Below are positions 57,816 to 64,000 of a stretch of DNA of 64,000 bases, one piece after another. Numbering within the stretch: position 1 is the first letter of the stretch; each line of letters opens with the position of its first letter. A model generated the notes under the pieces. The model saw nothing but the letters and a program-made list of their open reading frames with translations. It was not told the origin of the DNA and ran no database searches. Made by a program: the position numbers and the translations under genes. The DNA is from CAWHQZ01 sp963831645 (lineage in GTDB: Bacteria; Pseudomonadota; Alphaproteobacteria; Rhizobiales; Aestuariivirgaceae): contig CAWHQZ010000019.1 of NCBI GenBank assembly GCA_963831645.1, positions 1 through 64,000 of the forward strand, read 5' to 3'.

Positions 57816-59009
57816 TCAGCGGGCGGCGCGGCGCAGTTCCCCTGCAAGGTCGGTCTTTTCCCAACTGAACCCTCCGTCAGCATCGGGAGCGCGACCAAAG
57901 TGTCCATAGGAACTGGTGCGTGCGTAGATCGGCCGATTGAGCTGGAGATGTTCGCGGATGCCACGCGGTGTGAGGTTCATGACATCGCCCAGCAACTTTT
58001 CGAGCCGGCGCTCCTCGACCCTGCCGGTACCGTGTAGATCGACATAGATGGATAGCGGCTCGGGTACTCCGATGGCGTATGAAAGCTGGATCGTGCAGCG
58101 TCGTGCCAGCTTGGCGGCGATCACGTTCTTCGCAAGATAGCGCGCAGCATAAGCAGCCGAGCGATCCACCTTGGTGGGGTCCTTGCCGGAAAACGCGCCA
58201 CCGCCGTGCGGCGCCGCGCCGCCATAGGTGTCGACAATGATCTTGCGCCCAGTCAGTCCGGCATCGCCGTCGGGACCGCCGATGTGAAACTTGCCCGTTG
58301 GATTGATATGCCAGACCGTTCGGTCGTCGATCCAATCGGCAGGCAGCGCCTGGCGCACGTAGGGCTCGATGATGTCGCGCATGTCGTCGGAGGTAAGGCG
58401 CTCGTCGAGGTGCTGGTGTGACACGACGATCTGCGCCACACCCGCCGCTTTGCCGTTGCGGTATACGATCGTCAGCTGGCTCTTTGCATCCGGGCCGAGC
58501 TTCGGCTCCTTGCCCGAACGCCGGGCCTGCGAAAGAAGCTGCAGAATTCGGTGCGAATAATAGATGGGCGCCGGCATGAGTTCCGGCGTCTCATCGGTCG
58601 CATAGCCGAACATGATGCCCTGATCGCCCGCGCCCTCATCGCGGTTTCCCGCCGCATCGACACCCAGGGCGATATCCGCTGACTGGCTGTGAAGCAACGT
58701 CTCCACCGCCGCGTCACGCCAATGAAATCCGTTCTGCTCGTAGCCGATATCCTTGATCGCCATGCGCGCGGTGTTCTCGATCTTGTCGATGGTGATGCTG
58801 CCCGGTCCGCGATACTCGCCGGCGATGATCACCCGGTTGGTCGTGCACATTGTTTCACACGCCACGCGGACGCGAGCGGGATCGAGACCGGCTGCTTCCG
58901 CCTCCCGGTAGAACAGATCGACCACTTCATCCGATACACGGTCGCAGACTTTGTCCGGATGCCCTTCCGACACCAATTCACTGGTAAAGTGATAGTTCCT
59001 GCGTGCCAC
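57816..59009 (-). CDS. metK: S-adenosylmethionine synthetase
   Basis: The enzyme makes SAM from methionine and ATP. I chose GTG 59009 (VARRNYHFTSELVSEGHPDK) because the family starts there; the frame is open 48 codons farther but without similarity. Motifs are EGHPDKVCDRVSDEVVDLF, GDQGIMFGYATDETPELMPA, and GGGAFSGKDPTKVDRSAAY. Length is 397 residues, with short alphaproteobacterial-type spacing. It lies between an XRE regulator and trmB. Confidence 0.96.
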   Translation of the reverse strand: MARRNYHFTSELVSEGHPDKVCDRVSDEVVDLFYREAEAAGLDPARVRVACETMCTTNRVIIAGEYRGPGSITIDKIENTARMAIKDIGYEQNGFHWRDAAVETLLHSQSADIALGVDAAGNRDEGAGDQGIMFGYATDETPELMPAPIYYSHRILQLLSQARRSGKEPKLGPDAKSQLTIVYRNGKAAGVAQIVVSHQHLDERLTSDDMRDIIEPYVRQALPADWIDDRTVWHINPTGKFHIGGPDGDAGLTGRKIIVDTYGGAAPHGGGAFSGKDPTKVDRSAAYAARYLAKNVIAAKLARRCTIQLSYAIGVPEPLSIYVDLHGTGRVEERRLEKLLGDVMNLTPRGIREHLQLNRPIYARTSSYGHFGRAPDADGGFSWEKTDLAGELRRAAR

Positions 59010-59037
59010 GGATGCCTTCGCCCCGAAACTGCCGATC

Positions 59038-59056
59038 CGCCGGCAATTTGCCGGCG
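59038..59056 (-). promoter_or_regulatory. Perfect palindrome in the metK leader
   Basis: CGCCGGCAA-T-TTGCCGGCG is a perfect 9-bp inverted repeat around a single base, 29 bases upstream of the metK start. It is too tight for an RNA hairpin without opening one or two pairs, but it could be a protein operator or part of a larger leader structure. I could not match the leader to the SAM-II or SAM/SAH riboswitch consensus by eye. Confidence 0.4.
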
Positions 59057-59139
59057 AGCCGGTTATTGGCAGGCATTCAAGCTGAAAGCAACGACTTCGG
59101 CAGCAGCCCGACCGGCTTGTCACCCGAGGACGAGCAACG

Positions 59140-59532
59140 CTACGCGGCCGCAATCGCCCTGACGAGATCGATGATCCGGCGGCGCACCTCGGGGCTGGAA
59201 ATTTCCATGAACGCCTGACTGAGTTGCAGCCCGTCCGCGGCTGCAGCAGCGTCGCTCACCTCGCCCGCTGCGGCTTTCGCGGCCGCAACTCCGGCCGGAG
59301 TGCTCTCAGCATCATTGTAGAAGTATTGTACCTTCACACCCAAAATCTCGGCCATCTGATAAAGTCGGCTGGCGCTGACGCGATTGAGGCCCTTTTCGTA
59401 CTTCTGGACCTGCTGAAACGTCAGTCCGAGACGATCCCCCAGCTTCTCCTGGCTCATGCCGATCAAAACCCGTCGCTCCCGTAGACGGTTGCCGACAGTC
59501 GCATCGATGGGATCCGGGCTGCGTTTGGCCAT
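59140..59532 (-). CDS. XRE-family transcriptional regulator
   Basis: ATG 59532 gives 130 residues. The helix-turn-helix is GNRLRERRVLIGMSQEKLGD then RLGLTFQQVQKYEKGLNRVS, followed by ASRLYQMAEILGVKVQYFYN. The C-terminal part (FMEISSPEVRRRIIDLVRAI) is shared with the alphaproteobacterial regulator that always sits beside metK. Position suggests control of metK or itself, which is not proven. The longer frame from 59652 is not supported. Confidence 0.9.
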   Translation of the reverse strand: MAKRSPDPIDATVGNRLRERRVLIGMSQEKLGDRLGLTFQQVQKYEKGLNRVSASRLYQMAEILGVKVQYFYNDAESTPAGVAAAKAAAGEVSDAAAAADGLQLSQAFMEISSPEVRRRIIDLVRAIAAA

Positions 59533-59655
59533 CTTGCCCCTTAAGTCGCGGAAGCAAGTCGCTCGCGTGCGCGAGCCTGCTGTCGCACCGCGTGGCGCGC
59601 TTACGTAGTGCGAAAAATGAATATTCCACTGACGGCAGTCAAAGCAAAACAAATC

Positions 59656-61263
59656 TTAGGTCGGGGCCCAGCGCGGGCGGCGGGCGCGGCGCAAGCCCAC
59701 ACCGACCGCCGCGCCGCCTGCCAGCAGCAAAAAGAAGAAAACATCGCCATGTTTCGCATAGGCGGTCGACGGCAACGAAGTAGGCAGTCGCGAGTCGATG
59801 ACCGCGCGGGCGCCGACGGGCAGGGCTGCGAGAACGCGTCCGTAGGGATCGATCACAGCCGAGATTCCCGTGTTGGCGGCGCGAACCAGCGGCAAGCCTT
59901 CCTCGATGGCCCGGAAACGCGCCTGGGCGAAATGCTGCTGCGGTCCGCCCGTCGTTCCGAACCAGCCGTCATTGGTGATGTTGAGAACCCAGTCCGGCCG
60001 TTGCCCCCGGCGAGTGACCTGGCCGGGGAAAATCGCCTCATAGCAGATCAGCGGCGCGACTATCCCTGCGGTACCTACCGCCATCACCGTCTCGCCTTGT
60101 CCCGGCGCGAAACTTCCCGGAATGGTTACCAGGCGCCGAAACCCCAGCGGCTCGAGCCAATGCGCAAGCGGCAGATACTCTCCGAACGGCACGAGGCGCC
60201 GTTTGTCATATGTCGCGACCGCCCGGCCGCCGCTATCAATCGCAATGAGACTGTTGTAAACGGCGGCTTCGCCGCCGGTCGCCGACTTGGAACGCCGCAG
60301 CGAGCCCATGAGCAGGAGCGTATCCTCCGCCAACACTTTACCCACGGCGTTCAGAGCATCGGGTTTTTCATCGATGAGAAATGGAACGGAGGACTCCGGC
60401 CATATCACGTGAGAGGGATTGTCGGCAGCGGACGGCTCGCTACCGGGAGTCGACATGGCAAGCATGGTCTGCAAGATCGACGCCGCGTTCTCGAATCGCC
60501 ATTTGTCGCTTTGCGGGATGTTCGGCTGCACGATGCGCAGCGCCACGTTGGGCACGTAGCCGACTTGAGCTTGCGAAAGGCGCCAGGCGCCCAGCGCCCA
60601 CAGCCCGAGGGTAGAACCGGCGATGACCAGCAGCAGAAACCTCGCCGATGCGGTCGCCGGCTCGGCGAGCCTAGCTGGAGCCAGGGTCCACAGGGCAACA
60701 AAGAAGGTCAGGCCCCAAATGCCGACGTGGGCGGCGTTCTGGGACAAGCCGTCAAAGGCTGCCGCCGCGTTGCCCAGGCTGTTCCAGGGAAAGCCCGACA
60801 AGAGATGGCCGCGCAGCCATTCCGCGGCCGCCAGCGATGCCGCGAGCAGAAAAATTCTCGACAGGCCGCGGCCCCAGAAAAGCACAGCGAATGCACAGGC
60901 AAGCCCCCAATACGCAGCCATTCCCGCGGTCATTGCCGCGATCGCCAATGGCATCATCCAAGCGAACTGCTCGGCTTCGACGAGGAAAGCGGCGCCGATC
61001 CAGTACAGGGAGGCGAGAAAGTAGCCGAACCCGAAGGCCCAGCCGGTGATCAATGCGTGAAAGAAGCTGCGCATTTTGCCCGCGCCCGCCGCTGCCACGC
61101 CGTCAAGCAGCCAGACGAGGACAGGCATCGACACAAACAGCACCGGCCACAGCAGCAGCGGCGGCATGGCTGCGGACGCGAGGAGGCCGAAACCGAAAGC
61201 GGCGACCAACCGCCGCCAACCCCAAAGGCCTTCGAACTTCTGCGCCAATTCGCGGAGCATCAA
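59656..61263 (-). CDS. lnt: Apolipoprotein N-acyltransferase
   Basis: Six to seven N-terminal membrane helices (for example FGFGLLASAAMPPLLLWPVL) precede a nitrilase-like periplasmic domain and a final helix. The catalytic triad is visible: Glu in HVIWPESSVPFL, Lys in TYDKRRLVPFGEYLP, Cys in APLICYEAIFPG. It adds the third acyl chain to lipoproteins. Length 535 is normal. Its start overlaps the corC stop by four bases. Confidence 0.96.
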   Translation of the reverse strand: MMLRELAQKFEGLWGWRRLVAAFGFGLLASAAMPPLLLWPVLFVSMPVLVWLLDGVAAAGAGKMRSFFHALITGWAFGFGYFLASLYWIGAAFLVEAEQFAWMMPLAIAAMTAGMAAYWGLACAFAVLFWGRGLSRIFLLAASLAAAEWLRGHLLSGFPWNSLGNAAAAFDGLSQNAAHVGIWGLTFFVALWTLAPARLAEPATASARFLLLVIAGSTLGLWALGAWRLSQAQVGYVPNVALRIVQPNIPQSDKWRFENAASILQTMLAMSTPGSEPSAADNPSHVIWPESSVPFLIDEKPDALNAVGKVLAEDTLLLMGSLRRSKSATGGEAAVYNSLIAIDSGGRAVATYDKRRLVPFGEYLPLAHWLEPLGFRRLVTIPGSFAPGQGETVMAVGTAGIVAPLICYEAIFPGQVTRRGQRPDWVLNITNDGWFGTTGGPQQHFAQARFRAIEEGLPLVRAANTGISAVIDPYGRVLAALPVGARAVIDSRLPTSLPSTAYAKHGDVFFFLLLAGGAAVGVGLRRARRPRWAPT

Positions 61264-62276
61264 GCCGTGGAGACCGCGGTCGGGCTCGCGGGTGCTTCAA
61301 TAGCGATGCGGATTTTCTTGACGCGGCGGGAATCGGACTCGGCAATCTCAAACTCTACTCCCGCAGCATGACGAACGATTTCGCCGCGCGCCGGCACCCT
61401 CCCCAGCATCGCAAAGATCAGGCCACCCAAGGTATCGGCTTCCGATCGAGGCTCCTCGGGCAGCAGAGACCGGCCGAGCAGGGCCTCGACCTCGTCGAGA
61501 GGAGCCCGCGCGTCAGCCAGGTAGGTACCTTTGCCGAGGTCGCGGATCAGCGCTTCCTCGTTGGTGTCGTGCTCGTCGTCGATATCACCGACGATTACTT
61601 CCACCAGATCCTCGATCGACAGCAGTCCGTCGGTGCCGCCATATTCATCGACAACGATCGCCATATGAACGCGCGTGGCTTGCATCTTGATGAGCAGATC
61701 GGAAGCGGCCATGGAGGGCGGAACAAACAGAAGCTCGCGCACCAGGCCCGCCTGCTTCACCGTCTTGGCGAGATCGACCGAGCGCAAGGACAGCGGAGCG
61801 ACCCGGTCCATGCCGCCCTCCGCGGTTTTCGCCTGCTTGCGGCGACCCTTCGGCTTTGCAGCCCCGACGATGAAACTCATCAGGTCCTTGATGTGGACCA
61901 TGCCGGCCAGATCATCGAGCGTTTCGCGATATACCGGCAGGCGCGAGTGATTGGCTTCGGCGAATCGCCACATCAGACGCTCGACGGTGGCTGTGTCTTC
62001 GATCGCCACGATGTCGGCGCGCGGAACCATCACGTCATCGACGCGGAGAGCCGCAAACTCCAGCAGATTGACCATCATCGAGCGCGCGGCGGGCACTATG
62101 CCACCGGTCTGGTGCTCGGTCTCATGCTGATCGATCGCTTCTTCGATGCTCTCCCGCAGCGACTGCGTTCCCGTTCCCGACAACCACGAGCGCAGGCGCG
62201 TCCAGCGGCGCGCCGGCCCCGCGGGGACCTCGGCACGCCGAAGAGACGGGGTCATCTCAGGCCTGCTTTTGCTCAT
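61260..62276 (-). CDS. CorC/HlyC-type CBS-domain protein
   Basis: An N-terminal part (VNLLEFAALRVDDVMVPRAD) leads to two CBS domains (EANHSRLPVYRETLDDLAGM, VHMAIVVDEYGGTDGLLSIE) and a C-terminal CorC_HlyC transporter-associated domain (LPEEPRSEADTLGGLIFAML). There is no membrane domain. The CorC name refers to magnesium/cobalt efflux, but the biochemical role of this short form is unsettled. It is part of the ybeY-corC-lnt cluster. Confidence 0.93.
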   Translation of the reverse strand: MSKSRPEMTPSLRRAEVPAGPARRWTRLRSWLSGTGTQSLRESIEEAIDQHETEHQTGGIVPAARSMMVNLLEFAALRVDDVMVPRADIVAIEDTATVERLMWRFAEANHSRLPVYRETLDDLAGMVHIKDLMSFIVGAAKPKGRRKQAKTAEGGMDRVAPLSLRSVDLAKTVKQAGLVRELLFVPPSMAASDLLIKMQATRVHMAIVVDEYGGTDGLLSIEDLVEVIVGDIDDEHDTNEEALIRDLGKGTYLADARAPLDEVEALLGRSLLPEEPRSEADTLGGLIFAMLGRVPARGEIVRHAAGVEFEIAESDSRRVKKIRIAIEAPASPTAVSTA

Positions 62277-62300
62277 CGAGTTGGCCTACCGCCCTCAAGC

Positions 62301-62762
62301 TCAGGTGTACGGGTCGGCTATACCCAGTGCCGCCAAGGCCCTGATCTCAAGGCGTTGCATCTCTTCTGCTTCAGCTGCACCGCGGTGATCATGACCCAGC
62401 AGGTGCAGCACGCCATGGACGATAAGATGGCACGCATGGTCTGCCAACGGCTTGTCCTGCTCGCGGGCCTCGCGCCCAACCACGCCTCCCGCCAGCACAA
62501 CATCGCCAAGAAGCTTGCGGGCTGCCGCCTGGTGAGCCGCGGGTTGCGGGAACGAGAGGACATTGGTCGGCTTGTCGATGCGGCGCCATCGCCGATTGAG
62601 ACGCCGGACGGTTGCGTCATCCGCCAGGATCACCGAGAGATCCGTTCTGTTTGCTTCCGTGTCCGCGGCACCGAAAGCGGCTCGAACTGCCGCTCTAACC
62701 TTGCGTTCCGGGGCAGCAAAGCCCTTCCAGGCCCTGCGGTCGATGTCGAGGGTCAGAGACAT
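62301..62762 (-). CDS. ybeY: Endoribonuclease/rRNA maturation factor YbeY
   Basis: The zinc site HLIVHGVLHLLGHDH (H-x3-H-x5-H) is intact, preceded by DKPTNVLSFP and VVLAGGVVGREA. The 153-residue enzyme matures the 3' end of 16S rRNA and takes part in ribosome quality control. Its start codon shares a base with the phoH stop (TAATG), so the two are tightly coupled. Confidence 0.95.
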   Translation of the reverse strand: MSLTLDIDRRAWKGFAAPERKVRAAVRAAFGAADTEANRTDLSVILADDATVRRLNRRWRRIDKPTNVLSFPQPAAHQAAARKLLGDVVLAGGVVGREAREQDKPLADHACHLIVHGVLHLLGHDHRGAAEAEEMQRLEIRALAALGIADPYT

Positions 62763-63844
62763 TACTGCCTGGCGGATTTGGCCCTCCGTTTCGTCCTGGC
62801 GGCGTCCTCGTAGGCTGCGACAATCCTCGTCACCAACGCATGGCGCACGATATCGGCCGTCGTAAACGCAATGTGGGCCACCCCTTCAACGCCGGTGAGA
62901 ACCTGAACGGCCTCGGCCAGACCCGAAGTCGCGCCGAGGGGCAAATCGACCTGCGAGGGATCGCCATTGACGACCATTCGGCTACCCTCGCCAAGCCGGG
63001 TCAAAAACATCTTCATCTGCTGCGGCGTGGTATTCTGGGCCTCGTCCAAGATAACGAAGGCATTCCTGAGCGTGCGGCCGCGCATGAACGCCAGCGGTGC
63101 AATTTCGATGGTTCCGTCGGCCAAGCCGCGCGACACGAGTTGTTCCGGAGAAACGTCGTAGAGCGCGTCGTAGAGCGGGCGAAGATAGGGATCGACCTTC
63201 TCTTTCATGTCGCCGGGAAGAAAGCCCAGGCGTTCGCCCGCCTCAACGGCCGGGCGCGAAAGGATGATGCGATCGACTTCGCCCGTCGCCAGGGCCGCGG
63301 CGGCGGCAGCGACCGCCAGGTAGGTCTTGCCGGTTCCGGCAGGGCCGAAACCGATCACCAGATCATAGCGGCGCAGCGCATCCATGTAAGCGCGCTGCAT
63401 CGGGGTCCGCGGGGTCACGACTTTGCGCTTGGTCCGGATCGCCGCGCCCTCAGCGTGCGCGGCTTCCTCCGCGAGCCGCGTCATGCGGATAGCTCCCTCG
63501 ACGTCGCCTGGTCCGATGTCGTGTCCCTGCCGGGCGAGCCTGTACAATCTTTCCAACACCTGGCTGGCCTTGTCGCGCGCCTCATCGCTGCCGCGCACGG
63601 CGATCCGGTTGCCGCGCGGGGTAATGTCAACGCCGAGGCGGTTCTCGATCAGCGCCAGGTGTTCGTCGTGCTCGCCGAATAGCGAGGACAGGAGGCGATT
63701 GTCATCAAAGGCGAGGGTCGAACTGCCATCGCCGAGGCCTAAGTCTCCATGCAGCATATTCGCCAAATGACCCGTCATCGATCGTGGGCGCAAATCGTCG
63801 GACCTCCGCCGTGTCAGCCGGTCTTTCGACCGAGAATCAGTCAA
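62762..63844 (-). CDS. phoH: PhoH-like ATPase
   Basis: The ATPase has Walker A VIGFGPAGTGKTYLAVAAAA, SRPAVEAGERLGFLPGDMKE, Walker B FVILDEAQNTTPQQMKMFL, and RMVVNGDPSQVDLP. Residues 40-110 are a KH-like RNA-binding part. TTG 63844 overlaps the miaB stop; a start a few codons later is possible. The family is thought to act with YbeY on RNA. Confidence 0.94.
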   Translation of the reverse strand: MTDSRSKDRLTRRRSDDLRPRSMTGHLANMLHGDLGLGDGSSTLAFDDNRLLSSLFGEHDEHLALIENRLGVDITPRGNRIAVRGSDEARDKASQVLERLYRLARQGHDIGPGDVEGAIRMTRLAEEAAHAEGAAIRTKRKVVTPRTPMQRAYMDALRRYDLVIGFGPAGTGKTYLAVAAAAAALATGEVDRIILSRPAVEAGERLGFLPGDMKEKVDPYLRPLYDALYDVSPEQLVSRGLADGTIEIAPLAFMRGRTLRNAFVILDEAQNTTPQQMKMFLTRLGEGSRMVVNGDPSQVDLPLGATSGLAEAVQVLTGVEGVAHIAFTTADIVRHALVTRIVAAYEDAARTKRRAKSARQ

Positions 63845-64000
63845 GCTGCTTCACCAATATGCGCCGAGAGACTGCTCGGGCCAACTCCATGCACAGTCGC
63901 CTTGACGATCGAGCCCAGCGTACTTCGTGCGGCGACAACATGCACGGCCTGCTGGTAAGGCGAGCGACCCACCAGCTGATCCGGCCGCCGGCCGGGCTTT
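63841..64000 (-). CDS. miaB: tRNA-2-methylthio-N6-dimethylallyladenosine synthase, C-terminal end
   Basis: The frame entering from the right edge reads KPGRRPDQLVGRSPYQQAVH, then GSIVKATVHGVGPSSLSAHI, ending with TGA at 63841-63843. This is the TRAM RNA-binding domain at the end of MiaB, a radical-SAM methylthiotransferase. The gene order miaB-phoH-ybeY supports it. The catalytic part is outside the window. Confidence 0.85.
   Translation of the reverse strand, partial: KPGRRPDQLVGRSPYQQAVHVVAARSTLGSIVKATVHGVGPSSLSAHIGEAA

Noticed and set aside
59608..62813. Two frames of about 586 codons opposite lnt, corC and ybeY
   Set aside because: They lie antisense to three well-supported genes and are rich in Arg/Gly/His, typical of shadow frames.

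Overview
The window is a GC-rich stretch of an alphaproteobacterial chromosome, most probably Hyphomicrobiales (Rhizobiales). The support is gene order and content: dnaA-dnaN-recF-gyrB, rpsT-mutM-ubiE-ubiB-coaBC-dut, fabI-fabB-fabA next to irr, lptC-lptA-lptB-rpoN, miaB-phoH-ybeY-corC-lnt-XRE-metK, and the nusA-infB-rbfA-truB-rpsO-pnp cluster. Irr and the ferritin-like iron exporter MbfA are typical of this group. No species-level call is justified.

Region 1 (1 to about 11,270) is a patchwork of broken and spliced genes. It holds a 676/677-bp tandem duplication carrying pieces of an Rrf2 regulator, MTA phosphorylase (mtnP) and a UvrD-like helicase. It also holds a low-GC exported protein with several frameshifts, a SnoaL-like gene abutting half a cupin gene, an ECF sigma stub, a DUF1801 gene with two compensating shifts, and a remnant of a D,D-carboxypeptidase. 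Only a few genes look whole: a VOC protein, a GFA-family protein and a type-1 copper protein. The region ends at the 3' end of a tRNA-Ser(GGA), the usual insertion side for islands, but no integrase or transposase is recognisable.

Region 2 (11,274-29,065) holds msrA, lepA, mbfA, pheST-rplT-rpmI-infC, an alpha/beta hydrolase, queG, a GST, uppP, an NDUFA9-like reductase, tRNA-Leu(CAG), a short RNase D, the LPS transport genes lptC-lptA-lptB, and rpoN.

Region 3 (29,121-45,108) is the replication block gyrB-recF-dnaN-dnaA, then rpsT, mutM, ubiquinone genes ubiE-ubiB, coaBC, dut, a MoeB/ThiF enzyme and the unsaturated fatty-acid genes fabI-fabB-fabA.

Region 4 (45,287-64,000) has irr, an SH3-domain protein and a 2-hydroxyacid dehydrogenase. 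The rest is a long minus-strand translation/RNA-metabolism block: miaB(partial)-phoH-ybeY-corC-lnt-XRE-metK-trmB-rimP-nusA-ylxR-infB-rbfA-truB-rpsO-pnp.

The most striking technical observation is single-base frameshifts in otherwise perfectly conserved housekeeping genes (pnp, infB, nusA, mbfA, the msrA end). Several lie beside a TTCG tetranucleotide, which suggests systematic sequence error rather than biology. The most interesting biological candidate in the core is infC, whose full-length frame can only be opened by an AUA codon behind a strong ribosome binding site. I found no CRISPR array, phage, secretion system or clearly novel defence system.
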